DNA of 64,000 nt from Aulosira sp. FACHB-615 (GTDB taxonomy: Bacteria > Cyanobacteriota > Cyanobacteriia > Cyanobacteriales > Nostocaceae). The stretch covers positions 1-64,000 of the forward strand of contig NZ_JACJSE010000003.1 in assembly GCF_014698045.1 (NCBI RefSeq). Direction: 5' to 3'. Positions 16,932 to 26,202 of this stretch are shown here, one piece after another. The notes under the pieces are model-generated. The model was not told the origin of the DNA. It saw nothing but the letters and a program-made list of their open reading frames with translations, and did no database searches. Both the position numbers and the translations under genes were made by a program. Position 1 is the first letter of the stretch, and each line of letters starts with the position of its first letter.

Positions 16932-17795
16932 ATGCAGCAATTAAAAGCTAAATCGCTGGAAATGAGGACACCCCAAGCAACTAAAACCGCTGTTATGGTC
17001 ATCGGAGGCGCTGAAGATAAAGTTCATGGGCGCGAAATCCTAAGAACTTTTTTCGGCCGTGCCGGTGCTAATAAGGCTTATATTACAATTGTTCCATCAG
17101 CCTCCCGCGAACCCGCTATTATCGGTGGTCGGTATATTCGCATTTTTGAGGAGATGGGTGCTGAAAAAGTTGAAATTTTAGATATTCGTGAGCGGGAACA
17201 ATGTGAATCCTCCCAGGTAAAGGCATCTCTAGAGGCGTGTAGCGGGGTATTTCTGACAGGAGGAGACCAATTGCGCCTTTGTGGCGTGTTGGCAGATACA
17301 CCAGCGATGGAAATTATCCGTCAGAGGGTGAGAGGGGGACAGTTAACCTTAGCAGGTACTAGTGCTGGTGCAGCCGTAATGGGGCATCACATGATTGCTG
17401 GTGGTGGTAGTGGTGAAACACCCAATCGCTCTTTAGTCGATATGGCGACGGGTTTGGGATTTATCCCCGAAGTGATTGTTGACCAACACTTCCACAACCG
17501 TAATCGTATAGGTCGTCTGCTAAGTGCGATCGCCTCTCATCCAGACCGACTGGGAATTGGTATCGATGAAGATACCTGTGCTGTATTTGAACGCGATGGT
17601 TGGTTACAAGTTATGGGCAAAGGCAGTGTGACCATTGTTGACCCCACTGAACTTACCCACACCAATGAACCTCACGTTGGTGCAAATGAACCATTGACGT
17701 TGCATAACTTACGTCTGCATATCCTCAGCTATGGCGATCGCTTTCACCTGTACCAAAGGACTGTATTGCCGGCGGTACACCGGATCTCCAGCTGA
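16932..17795 (+). CDS. cphB: cyanophycinase
   Basis: This serine exopeptidase releases beta-Asp-Arg dipeptides from cyanophycin, the nitrogen reserve polymer. The nucleophile sits in LAGTSAGAAVMGHH, the S51-type elbow, and FLTGGDQLRL, GIGIDEDTCAVF and VDQHFHNRNRIGRL are also family landmarks. The ATG at 16932 is preferred because AGGAGAG stands five bases upstream. A longer frame from 16803 would be encoded by the tandem repeats. The 287-residue result is near the family norm. cphA follows 172 bases downstream on the same strand. Confidence 0.94.
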   Translation: MQQLKAKSLEMRTPQATKTAVMVIGGAEDKVHGREILRTFFGRAGANKAYITIVPSASREPAIIGGRYIRIFEEMGAEKVEILDIREREQCESSQVKASLEACSGVFLTGGDQLRLCGVLADTPAMEIIRQRVRGGQLTLAGTSAGAAVMGHHMIAGGGSGETPNRSLVDMATGLGFIPEVIVDQHFHNRNRIGRLLSAIASHPDRLGIGIDEDTCAVFERDGWLQVMGKGSVTIVDPTELTHTNEPHVGANEPLTLHNLRLHILSYGDRFHLYQRTVLPAVHRISS

Positions 17796-17873
17796 CGGGA
17801 TAGAGTATCCGAGGTTACAGTGAGTTGATCATCTGTTTATTTATGGCAGTAGAAAAAATCCACAGAATACCAT

Positions 17874-17907
17874 GTAAACAGAAAAAACTGTTTACTATGA
17901 ACAGTTT
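17874..17907 (+). promoter_or_regulatory. two overlapping, mutually exclusive hairpins between cphB and cphA
   Basis: Hairpin A is GTAAACAG (17874-17881), A6 loop, CTGTTTAC (17888-17895). Hairpin B is AAACTGTT (17885-17892), a seven-base loop, AACAGTTT (17900-17907). Both are perfect, and both need bases 17888-17892, so only one can form at a time. They end 60 bases before the cphA start. Function in attenuation or operator binding is inference. Confidence 0.55.
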
Positions 17908-17967
17908 AGCGATCAAATCCAGTAAGAAACTAGAATTTTGGTTCCGAATCTCCATCTACCTATTCCC

Positions 17968-20673
17968 ATGAGAATCCTCAAGATCCAGACCTTACGCGGC
18001 CCAAACTACTGGAGCATTCGACGCCACAAACTGATCGTCATGCGCCTCGATTTAGAGAACCTTGCCGAGACGCCCTCAAATGAAATCCCTGGATTTTATG
18101 AAGGATTAGTTGAGGCGCTGCCAAGTCTGGAGGGTCATTATTGTTCGCCTGGCTGTCATGGTGGTTTTCTAATGCGGGTACGAGAAGGTACTATGATGGG
18201 CCACATTGTGGAACACGTAGCTTTAGAACTCCAAGAACTAGCCGGAATGCACGTCGGCTTTGGTCGCACCCGTGAAACTTCTACTCCTGGCGTTTATCAG
18301 GTAGTCATCGAATACCTGAACGAAGAAGCGGGACGCTATGCAGGCAGAGCCGCAGTCAGGCTGTGTCAAAGCATTGTTGATCGCGGCCGCTATCCCAAGG
18401 CGGAATTAGAACAAGATATCCAAGACCTGAAAGACTTTTGGCGTGACGCTTCTTTAGGCCCCTCTACAGAAGCAATTGTTAAAGAAGCAGAAAAAAGAGG
18501 CATTCCCTGGATGCAGCTAAGCGCACGCTTTTTGATTCAGCTAGGTTATGGCGTGAACCAAAAGCGAATGCAAGCCACAATGACAGATAAAACCGGCATC
18601 CTGGGAGTAGAACTAGCTTGTGATAAGGAAGCGACAAAGCGCATCTTAGCAGCAGCTGGTGTCCCAGTACCTAGAGGTACTGTGATTAACTTTTTGGATG
18701 ATTTGGAAGAAGCGATTGAATATGTTGGTGGCTATCCCATCGTGATTAAGCCACTCGACGGCAATCATGGACGCGGCATCACCATTGATATTAGAAACTG
18801 GGAAGAAGCAGAAGCAGCCTACGAAGCAGCTAGACAAGTTTCCCGGTCAATCATTGTTGAGCGGTATTACGTTGGGCGCGACCATCGGGTACTTGTGGTA
18901 GATGGCAAAGTAGTGGCCGTAGCAGAACGTGTACCTGCTCATGTCGTTGGTGATGGTAGATATACGATCGCTGAATTAATTGAAGAAACCAACAAAGACC
19001 CCAATCGTGGCGATGGACACGACAAAGTTCTCACCAAGATTGAACTTGACCGCACTAGCTACCAACTGCTAGAACGCCAAGGTTATACCCTCAACAGCAT
19101 ATTACCCAAAGGTACAATTTGTTACCTGCGGGCAACTGCTAACCTCAGTACAGGTGGGATTGCTGTAGACCGGACTGACGAAATCCACCCAGAAAACATT
19201 TGGATTGCTCAAAGGGTTGTGAAGACAATCGGTTTAGATATCGCTGGCTTAGATATCGTCACCACAGATATTAGCCGCCCTTTGCGCGAAGTTGATGGAG
19301 TCATTGTGGAAGTCAACGCGGCTCCCGGTTTTCGGATGCACGTTGCCCCCAGTTCAGGGATTCCCCGCAATGTTGCTGGCGCAGTGATGGATATGCTGTT
19401 CCCCAACGAACAATCCAGCCGGATTCCCCTCCTCAGCATCACAGGTACAAATGGTAAAACTACCACTACCCGACTGCTGGCACATATTTATAAACAAACG
19501 GGTAAGGTAGTAGGTTACACAACTACAGATGGAACTTATATCGGGGATTACTTGGTCGAAGCCGGAGACAACACAGGCCCCCAAAGCGCCCACTTGATTC
19601 TGCAAGACCCAACTGTAGAAGTAGCTGTATTAGAAAGCGCCCGTGGTGGCATCTTACGTTCCGGGTTAGGGTTTGAAGCTGCAAATGTTGGTATCGTGCT
19701 GAATGTTGCTGCCGATCACTTAGGTATAGGTGATATTGATACCATCGATCAATTAGCCAACCTCAAGAGTGTAGTCGCCGAAGCCATATACCCTGATGGC
19801 TATGCCGTACTGAATGCTGACGATCGCCGTGTGGCGGCAATGTCCGAAAAAACCAAGGCGAACATTGCCTACTTCACCATGAACCCCGACTCAGAATTAG
19901 TCCGCAAGCACATTCAACAGGGAGGAGTCGCCGCAGTTTACGAAAACGGCTATCTCTCAATTGTCAAGGGCGATTGGACACACCGCATCGAAAGGGCTGA
20001 ACAAATTCCGTTGACAATGGGTGGACGCGCACCATTTATGATTGCCAACGCCTTAGCCGCGAGTTTGGCAGCCTTTGTACAGAACGTCACCATTGAACAA
20101 ATTCGCGCTGGCTTAAGGACATTCCGTGCATCCGTGAGTCAAACCCCTGGCAGAATGAACCTATTTAATTTAGGAACATTCCACGCCTTAGTAGATTATG
20201 CTCACAACCCAGCCAGTTACGAAGCGGTTGGTGCATTTGTGCGTAATTGGAACACAGGACAGCGAATTGGCGTAGTTGGTGGCCCTGGCGATCGCCGCGA
20301 CGAAGACTTTGTGACTTTAGGTAAACTAGCCGCCGATATTTTCGACTACATCATCGTTAAAGAAGATGATGACACACGCGGTAGACCACGGGGATCAGCT
20401 TCGCAACTGATTATGAAGGGAATTACACAAGTTAAACCCGATGCCCGTTGCGAAGTTGTTATGGACGAAACCCAAGCTATTAACAAAGGTTTGGATATGG
20501 CTCCAGAAAACGGCCTGGTGGTAATTTTGCCAGAGAGCGTCAGCCGCGCCATCAAGTTAATTAAAGTGCGTGGTCTAGTTAAAGAAGAAGTGCCTCTACA
20601 AAACACTCCCACAAACGCTACAGAAAGTCAAAATGGGGTGTCACCTTCCTCGGTGATCAACACACTTTTATAG
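17968..20673 (+). CDS. cphA: cyanophycin synthetase
   Basis: The enzyme builds the Asp-backbone, Arg-side-chain polymer from ATP, Asp and Arg. The 901-residue protein has an N-terminal domain, an ATP-grasp domain (about residues 210-470, including KPLDGNHGRG and EVNAAPGFRMH) and a C-terminal Mur-ligase-like domain with P-loop ITGTNGKTTTTRL near 495 and LVDYAHNPASY near 735. The ATG at 17968 begins the conserved MRILKIQTLRGPNYWSIRR; a TTG ten codons upstream is unlikely. It lies directly downstream of cphB, so synthesis and breakdown are encoded together. Confidence 0.97.
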   Translation: MRILKIQTLRGPNYWSIRRHKLIVMRLDLENLAETPSNEIPGFYEGLVEALPSLEGHYCSPGCHGGFLMRVREGTMMGHIVEHVALELQELAGMHVGFGRTRETSTPGVYQVVIEYLNEEAGRYAGRAAVRLCQSIVDRGRYPKAELEQDIQDLKDFWRDASLGPSTEAIVKEAEKRGIPWMQLSARFLIQLGYGVNQKRMQATMTDKTGILGVELACDKEATKRILAAAGVPVPRGTVINFLDDLEEAIEYVGGYPIVIKPLDGNHGRGITIDIRNWEEAEAAYEAARQVSRSIIVERYYVGRDHRVLVVDGKVVAVAERVPAHVVGDGRYTIAELIEETNKDPNRGDGHDKVLTKIELDRTSYQLLERQGYTLNSILPKGTICYLRATANLSTGGIAVDRTDEIHPENIWIAQRVVKTIGLDIAGLDIVTTDISRPLREVDGVIVEVNAAPGFRMHVAPSSGIPRNVAGAVMDMLFPNEQSSRIPLLSITGTNGKTTTTRLLAHIYKQTGKVVGYTTTDGTYIGDYLVEAGDNTGPQSAHLILQDPTVEVAVLESARGGILRSGLGFEAANVGIVLNVAADHLGIGDIDTIDQLANLKSVVAEAIYPDGYAVLNADDRRVAAMSEKTKANIAYFTMNPDSELVRKHIQQGGVAAVYENGYLSIVKGDWTHRIERAEQIPLTMGGRAPFMIANALAASLAAFVQNVTIEQIRAGLRTFRASVSQTPGRMNLFNLGTFHALVDYAHNPASYEAVGAFVRNWNTGQRIGVVGGPGDRRDEDFVTLGKLAADIFDYIIVKEDDDTRGRPRGSASQLIMKGITQVKPDARCEVVMDETQAINKGLDMAPENGLVVILPESVSRAIKLIKVRGLVKEEVPLQNTPTNATESQNGVSPSSVINTLL

Positions 20674-20782
20674 CAGGGAACAGGTATCAGGTTAAAAGTT
20701 CTTTAATATACGCTTTTTTCTGAAAATTTGTCCCTCACTCACCTGTACCCTGCTGTAAATACAATTTAGGATTTTTCATTAG

Positions 20783-20809
20783 TAAAGGCGCGAAATTTTC
20801 GCGCCTTTA
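20783..20809. terminator. long perfect palindrome downstream of cphA
   Basis: TAAAGGCGCGAAA (20783-20795) and TTTCGCGCCTTTA (20797-20809) are complementary over 13 bases around a single T. The position between convergent cphA and tatA fits a shared terminator. Confidence 0.6.
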
Positions 20810-20877
20810 TATTTTCACCTCAACAGCGTCAGGGCTGTTTAGCAATCAAAACCAGCCTGTAACCTGTAACCTATACC

Positions 20878-21051
20878 TTATTCCTCTTCTTTTTCCGAAT
20901 TCTTTTCATCATTGGGATTATTCAATTCTTCTTTAAAACCCCGTAGAGTCTTGCCCAGTGCATTTCCCAGTTCGGGAATTTTTTTCGGGCCAAAAATCAG
21001 CAGCGCGACTATGGCAATGATACCCACCTCTGGCCATCCCAGTCCAAACAT
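20878..21051 (-). CDS. tatA: twin-arginine translocase subunit TatA/TatE
   Basis: The 57-residue protein has the TatA pattern: a short N-terminal membrane helix (FGLGWPEVGIIAIVALLIFG), a GPKKIPELG hinge, an amphipathic helix (LGKTLRGFKEELN) and an acidic tail ending EKEEE. TatA subunits form the protein-conducting part of the pathway that exports folded proteins. The ATG at 21051 (MFGLGWPE) is chosen because that is where the family begins; an upstream start at 21069 would add six residues. No tatC is adjacent. Confidence 0.92.
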   Translation of the reverse strand: MFGLGWPEVGIIAIVALLIFGPKKIPELGNALGKTLRGFKEELNNPNDEKNSEKEEE

Positions 21052-21217
21052 ACAAGTTTCCTCTCTCAAGCTTCTGTAGTCAACTATAAACCGATGTTGT
21101 ACGAGCTACTTCTAAAACAATCTTGCCTAGTCTTGGGTGGGTGAACGAAATTTTGTGTGGGATTTCTAGCTAAGTATCCAAAAAATTACCCTCCACACTC
21201 CCCACACCTTTTTTCTC

Positions 21218-22699
21218 TCACCCGTCTTGGGTAATGGGGATACCTGACCAATAGCTTAATTCATAAACTAACCATTCTATTTCTGCTGCTGATAAAGTTA
21301 TATCTGTGTAACCACCAAGGCAGTATTTTTCTCTACCAACCCAAATATCCAGTTGTGCTGGAACTAGTTTGCGAATACCTTCTTGATTTTTCGTAAAATG
21401 CTCAGGAATGTAAACTAAATGGTTGATTTTGTCTCTGGGCGAGGCGTGTGGGCGATTAAATGTAAAGCCAAACAAATGCCGCTTTAAGCTAAATTGGTTG
21501 TTATTTATTCGTAATCGTAGACTGCCAAATAAATCAAATAGTATGCGCCAAATCATTGCCACGCCACCACTCCAAAAAGGTAGGGAGAAGAGCGCAAAGA
21601 GAATACCAACCGGAAAAGCTGAAACAATAACAGTAATAGTCCAAAATAAAAGAAAAGAATGCCACGCGATCGCAAATCCAGCGCCATATAGGGTTGATAT
21701 ATCAAAACCCTTTGACGGAATTGTAATTTCTAGTGCATCCCCATTTTTTGTGAGTTGAATTTTGCTGCCAGCAGGTTTGGAAATGCCAACGTCTAGATTA
21801 TTAGAAACCCAATTATTTCCATCCCAATACCAATGACCTCTAATCCAGTCTGACAAGTTAATTTCTGCTGGTTGGAGTTTTTGTAAAAGTTGTGGATGTT
21901 CCAAAGCTGCTAAGGCTGCATTTGCATTACTCAACCGCCTGTCTAAACTCGGTTCAGTCATCCACTGTAGCCACTGCTTCAAACCCGAACTCAGATGAAC
22001 AGCATGATCAAATTGAATTTGTAAATCTTTTTGGGGTAAATCAGCCGGGTGAGTACCTGTAACTAAATAAATTAAAGTTGCGCCTAAACTGTATAAATCA
22101 GATGCAGGTACTGTGCGTCCACCAAATTGTTCTGGTGGCATATAACCGTAAGTACCAACTACAGTCCGCGTTCCCCCTTCAGTAGCCAAGACTGTTTGCA
22201 CCGAACCAAAATCAACTAAATAGACTTGACCGACACTATTACCAGAGCGATCGCCCAATAAAATATTGCTAGGCTTAAGATCACGGTGGATCACAGGTGG
22301 ATTTAAACCATGTAGATAAATCAAAATTTCTAAAACTGCCGTGGCTATCTGTTTAACTTCAACTTCTGTAAAACTCCGCCCCGATTGTAAACACTGCTCT
22401 AAAGTTTGGGACGGGATATAAGTTTGTACGAGAGCAAAGCCTTTGATAGTTGGTGAATTTACCTCAAAATAGTCTAAATACCGAGGGATAGCAGGATGTG
22501 ATAAAGATTTTAATGTTTCGGCTTCACGCTCAAATAACTTGAGATCATCCCATTCAAAGTCACTATTAAATGAGAGTAACTTAATGATGACTAATTCTTG
22601 AGTTGTTAAATCACGAGCAACAAAAGTCCGTCGCCCTGCCTTTTTGCCTAATTGCTGTTGAATTTCGTAGCGACCGCCTAATATTTGCTCAGTTATCAT
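21218..22699 (-). CDS. Ser/Thr protein kinase with C-terminal membrane domain
   Basis: The kinase domain spans about residues 1-265. It shows LGGRYEIQQQLGKKAGRRTF, the lysine of ELVIIKLL, catalytic HRDLKPSNILL, DFG in YLVDFGSVQ and the activation segment GTYGYMPPEQFGG, so it should be active. A linker with RGHWYWDGNNWVSN is followed by two hydrophobic segments at about residues 340-395 and a cytoplasmic tail with YCLGGYTDITLSAAEIEWLV. Cyanobacteria have many such PknB-like kinases, and the substrate cannot be inferred. The TM tail suggests a membrane-located kinase. Confidence 0.88.
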   Translation of the reverse strand: MITEQILGGRYEIQQQLGKKAGRRTFVARDLTTQELVIIKLLSFNSDFEWDDLKLFEREAETLKSLSHPAIPRYLDYFEVNSPTIKGFALVQTYIPSQTLEQCLQSGRSFTEVEVKQIATAVLEILIYLHGLNPPVIHRDLKPSNILLGDRSGNSVGQVYLVDFGSVQTVLATEGGTRTVVGTYGYMPPEQFGGRTVPASDLYSLGATLIYLVTGTHPADLPQKDLQIQFDHAVHLSSGLKQWLQWMTEPSLDRRLSNANAALAALEHPQLLQKLQPAEINLSDWIRGHWYWDGNNWVSNNLDVGISKPAGSKIQLTKNGDALEITIPSKGFDISTLYGAGFAIAWHSFLLFWTITVIVSAFPVGILFALFSLPFWSGGVAMIWRILFDLFGSLRLRINNNQFSLKRHLFGFTFNRPHASPRDKINHLVYIPEHFTKNQEGIRKLVPAQLDIWVGREKYCLGGYTDITLSAAEIEWLVYELSYWSGIPITQDG

Positions 22700-22793
22700 A
22701 ATTGCTGATGATGCTACGTTGTCAAACTTTCGATGGTCTGTAACTTGTCTAAATTTAACAAGCGAGTATCTTTAGTATAAATATATCTTTAAT

Positions 22794-23396
22794 ATGCCTA
22801 CCCAACATTGGCCTTACGTTACACCCGGCATTCCCGACGAATTATTTGAGCATTTGCCGGGAATTCCCTTTACTCAACGAGAAGTGCGACTGTTGTTGAT
22901 TGCTCAACTACGCCTCAAACCTGATTCTGTATTTTGGGATATCGGTGCAGGTACAGGGACGATCCCCGTAGAAATTGGGCTACTGTGTCCCCAGTGCAAG
23001 ATTATTGCTGTAGAACGAGATGAAGAAGTGGCGAATTTAATTAAGCGTAACTGCGATCGCTTTGAGGTCAAAAATGTGGAGGTCATAGAAGGTAGCGCCC
23101 CAGAATGTTTACATGAGATTCAGACAGCACCTCACAGGGTTTGCATCGAAGGCGGAAGACACATTCAGGATATTTTAAAAACTGTCTGGGATTATTTGCC
23201 ATCATCAGGCCGCGTCGTGGCGACAGCTGGTAATCTAGAAAGTCTGTATGCTATCTCTCAAAGCTTTTCTCAGTTACGCGCAGTGAATATTGAAGTTGTT
23301 CAGTCTGCCGTCAATCGTTTAGAGACAAAAGGCTTTTCTCAAATTTTTACCGCCGTTGATCCCATTTTTATCCTCAGTGGTGAGAAACTAGACTAA
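22794..23396 (+). CDS. cbiT: precorrin-6B C15-methyltransferase (decarboxylating), CbiT
   Basis: The 200-residue protein is a class I SAM methyltransferase with binding motif WDIGAGTGTIPVEIG near residue 48 and IAVERDEEVANLIKRN near 77. PGIPDELFEHLPGIPFTQREVR at the start is the CbiT hallmark. It acts on the corrin ring in B12 synthesis, decarboxylating the C12 acetate side chain and methylating C15. The stand-alone form lacks the CbiE domain, which must be encoded elsewhere. The start at 22794 follows TTTAAT and has no obvious Shine-Dalgarno. Confidence 0.9.
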   Translation: MPTQHWPYVTPGIPDELFEHLPGIPFTQREVRLLLIAQLRLKPDSVFWDIGAGTGTIPVEIGLLCPQCKIIAVERDEEVANLIKRNCDRFEVKNVEVIEGSAPECLHEIQTAPHRVCIEGGRHIQDILKTVWDYLPSSGRVVATAGNLESLYAISQSFSQLRAVNIEVVQSAVNRLETKGFSQIFTAVDPIFILSGEKLD

Positions 23397-23453
23397 ATCT
23401 CAAGGATGAAGTGTGAAGGCTGAAGTCTGAAATTAACACTAGCCTGCGGCAAT

Positions 23454-23527
23454 CCGCGCAAAGCGCGTCTACACACTTCATACTACCCTACGGGAAGCCG
23501 CGCAAAGCGCGTCTACACACTTCATAC
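23454..23527. repeat. direct pair of a 30-bp dispersed repeat
   Basis: The same 30 bases, starting CCGCGCAAAGCGCGTCTAC, occur at 23454-23483 and 23498-23527, 44 bp apart, just upstream of cdsA. A third copy of the core is at about 49803-49823. Each unit contains a GCGC-AAA-GCGC palindrome. Confidence 0.85.
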
Positions 23528-23536
23528 TTTTCTTTT

Positions 23537-24421
23537 ATGCCTTGGTCTCGAATTATTAGCGGAATTATTGCGATCGCCCTTGCTTTGGTAGCTACCCTAT
23601 TAGGAGGTTGGTACTTCACTGTTGCGATTGCTGTCAGCATCTTTTTAGGGCAACTGGAATATTTTAATTTAGTGCAGGCTAGAGGCATTGTCCCGGCAGC
23701 AAAAACCACTATCTTTGTCAGCCAAGTCTTGCTAATTATCTGTACAGTCGATGGCAGTTTAGCAGATGCAGTATTACCTCTGGGTGGGACTGTGATTTGT
23801 TTTTACTTGCTATTTCAGCCCAAAATGGCGACGATCGCTGATGTTTCCGCTTCGATTATGGGACTATTTTATGTAGCTTATCTGTCAAGCTATTGGGTAA
23901 GACTACGGGGAATTGGCAGTGCAGCCGTGAGTAATATTCCTCTCAACGGTTACTGGCCTAATTCTTGGGCTGAGATTTTAGACCCAAACAATTTAGCTGC
24001 TATACCACCAGGGTTTACATTTACTATATTGGCGTTTTTATGTATTTGGGCGGCAGATATTGGCGCTTATGTGTTTGGCAAATTCTTTGGTAAAACTCGT
24101 TTGTCAGATATTAGTCCGAAAAAAACTGTAGAAGGCGCAGTATTTGGCATTACTGGTAGTGTGGCTGTGGCGATCGCAGGCTGCTATTATCTTCAGTTAC
24201 CCCAATTTTTGTTTACAGGTATAGCTTTGGGTTTACTAATTGGCATTGCTAGTCTGTTAGGCGATTTAACAGAATCTATGCTGAAGCGCGATGCTGGCGT
24301 AAAAGACTCTGGACAACTGATCCCCGGTCATGGCGGCATATTAGACCGCACCGACAGCTATATTTTCACAGCCCCGTTAGTTTACTACTTCGTCACATTG
24401 TTATTGCCGTTGATTAGGTAA
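23537..24421 (+). CDS. cdsA: phosphatidate cytidylyltransferase
   Basis: This integral membrane enzyme makes CDP-diacylglycerol from phosphatidic acid and CTP, the branch point to phosphatidylglycerol. The 294-residue protein has about eight hydrophobic helices and the C-terminal signature GDLTESMLKRDAGVKDSG, followed by HGGILDRTDS, whose Asp residues are catalytic. The ATG at 23537 begins MPWSRIISGIIAIALALVA, a membrane segment. Its stop codon is embedded in a heptad repeat. Confidence 0.94.
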   Translation: MPWSRIISGIIAIALALVATLLGGWYFTVAIAVSIFLGQLEYFNLVQARGIVPAAKTTIFVSQVLLIICTVDGSLADAVLPLGGTVICFYLLFQPKMATIADVSASIMGLFYVAYLSSYWVRLRGIGSAAVSNIPLNGYWPNSWAEILDPNNLAAIPPGFTFTILAFLCIWAADIGAYVFGKFFGKTRLSDISPKKTVEGAVFGITGSVAVAIAGCYYLQLPQFLFTGIALGLLIGIASLLGDLTESMLKRDAGVKDSGQLIPGHGGILDRTDSYIFTAPLVYYFVTLLLPLIR

Positions 24422-24450
24422 CAGGTGACAGGTAACAGGTAACAGGTAAC
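24416..24450 (+). repeat. heptad repeat at the cdsA stop codon
   Basis: Five units (AGGTAAC, AGGTGAC, then AGGTAAC three times) begin inside the last codon of cdsA and include its TAA stop at 24419-24421. Confidence 0.9.
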
Positions 24451-24553
24451 AGTAGCTGATATGAACTGTATTTTGATACAAGTCAGAAGTCAGGAGTCAA
24501 TAATCTTTTGTGCTTTTCTCCCTTGTCCCCCTTGTCTTCACACTTCCAACTTC

Positions 24554-25267
24554 TCACGGATTCACATTAATTTTTCCGCGACACACCAATTGAGCGGGGA
24601 TCAGTTTTAGTTCTTGAATTTCGACATCAGAACCTAAATCTAAATTGTAATTTTCGTTACTTAAAGTTAAAGGCGAACCATTTTCTATCACTTTAATCTG
24701 TGATAACCGTAATTCTTGATTACCAAATAAATCTAAATTTAAAGATATTTCCAGAGGTATATTGTCGCTGGGACGTGTTAGGATAGCACCCAGAATTATT
24801 CGATGATTCTCCAAAATAATTTTTTCCCAAGCCATTTGCTTGGATTTTAGGCAGTGTTCTGGTACAAGTTGAACCAGTACTTCATTTAAAGCAGTAGATA
24901 ATAGTTCTGATGAGACAGAACTGTTGAGGTCTTTCTCATCTACGATCAGTTCGCCAACCACTGGTACTGTTGCCAACAGTCGCAAGGGCTGGCCCTTCAG
25001 TACTGCGCCTATGTTGATTTGAATGTTCTCCGCAACGAGTTGAATTCGTGTAATATGGAGGCCTTGATAGACTGCATCGCTTGCAGCAATAGAAACCCAA
25101 GGAATACGACCTGAGAGAAGTTGGCGATCGCTCGCTTGAATATCCACCTCTAACTGAGACACATGACTCACTTGCGACCTTAACCAGAGTTTGATCGCTG
25201 TAGTGAGGACATTGGTGATAATTCGTATTTTATTTGCACCCTTTGCTTGGGAATTATTTTCAGGCAT
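24554..25267 (-). CDS. DUF2993 (LmeA-like) domain protein
   Basis: The 237-residue protein has features of the DUF2993 family: LRSQVSHVSQLEVDIQASDRQ near residue 30, QGLHITRIQLVAENIQIN and repeated amphipathic beta strands. These proteins are thought to hold or move lipids at membranes (LmeA acts in mycobacterial mannan synthesis), but no role is known in cyanobacteria. There is no clear signal peptide, only a hydrophobic patch near residue 12-30. It is divergent from the pseudouridine synthase at 25408. Confidence 0.75.
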   Translation of the reverse strand: MPENNSQAKGANKIRIITNVLTTAIKLWLRSQVSHVSQLEVDIQASDRQLLSGRIPWVSIAASDAVYQGLHITRIQLVAENIQINIGAVLKGQPLRLLATVPVVGELIVDEKDLNSSVSSELLSTALNEVLVQLVPEHCLKSKQMAWEKIILENHRIILGAILTRPSDNIPLEISLNLDLFGNQELRLSQIKVIENGSPLTLSNENYNLDLGSDVEIQELKLIPAQLVCRGKINVNP

Positions 25268-25407
25268 GGAACTATTGTGTTGATGAATTTTAGCTCATCA
25301 ACTAACTAAACTGAAACAAGCCTTAAATTTAACATCTATGGCGATTCAGGACAAAATGCAAATATGATTATTATTTAAAGGTTGAATAAAGTATAAGTAA
25401 TTTCAAC

Positions 25408-26202
25408 ATGGAGGTCAGATTACAAAAAGCACTATCACAGTTAGGTATTGCCTCACGGCGAGAAGCGGAAGAAATGATTCGGCAGTCGCGTGTGCAGGTA
25501 AATGGAGTAGTCGCAAATTTAGGTCAAAAAGTTAACACCCAAGAAGATGCGATCGCCATTGATGGCAAGTTAATTTCTGCCGCAGAACGTCCCCCCTTAA
25601 TTTATCTGCTGCTCAACAAACCACCAGGAGTAGTTTCAACTTGCGCCGATCCCCAAGGCAGAAAGACTGTTTTGGATTTACTACCTAAAAAGTTACGTGC
25701 AGGTTTAGGGATTCATCCTGTTGGGCGTTTAGATGCAGAATCTACAGGCGCATTAATTCTCACCAATGATGGAGAATTAACCTTTGGACTCACTCATCCA
25801 CGCCATAGTATTCCAAAAACTTATCGAGTTGTAGTCAAAGGTCATCCTTCGCCAGCAATAATCGAAAAGTGGTCTCAAGGTGTGATATTAGATGGAAGAA
25901 AAACGCTGCCTGCTCAAGTAAATTTTATAGAAAGTTCTGCGGAAAACAGTTGTTTAGAAATCGTTTTAAAGGAGGGTAGAAATCGCCAAATTCGGCGCGT
26001 AGCCGAGATTTTGGGACATCCAGTCATTAAATTACATCGAACTGCTATAGGCACAATTCAATTAAAACAGCCAAAACAAACCTTTTTATGTGAAGGTCAA
26101 TATCGGTATTTGAGTGATGCAGAAATTCGTTTTCTGCACAACAGCATTAAGGGCAGAACTATTAAAGACTCAGCTGAGGGAAGGAGTAAAGTTAAATCAT
26201 GA
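25408..26202 (+). CDS. pseudouridine synthase, RsuA/RluB family
   Basis: The 264-residue protein has an N-terminal S4 domain (VRLQKALSQLGIASRREAEE) and a catalytic domain with the active-site aspartate in GRLDAESTGALILTNDGEL near residue 110 and EGRNRQIRRVAEILGHPV near residue 190. Family members modify 23S or 16S rRNA; the exact site cannot be read from sequence. Its TGA overlaps the ATG of the next gene (ATGA at 26199-26202), which indicates translational coupling. Confidence 0.92.
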   Translation: MEVRLQKALSQLGIASRREAEEMIRQSRVQVNGVVANLGQKVNTQEDAIAIDGKLISAAERPPLIYLLLNKPPGVVSTCADPQGRKTVLDLLPKKLRAGLGIHPVGRLDAESTGALILTNDGELTFGLTHPRHSIPKTYRVVVKGHPSPAIIEKWSQGVILDGRKTLPAQVNFIESSAENSCLEIVLKEGRNRQIRRVAEILGHPVIKLHRTAIGTIQLKQPKQTFLCEGQYRYLSDAEIRFLHNSIKGRTIKDSAEGRSKVKS

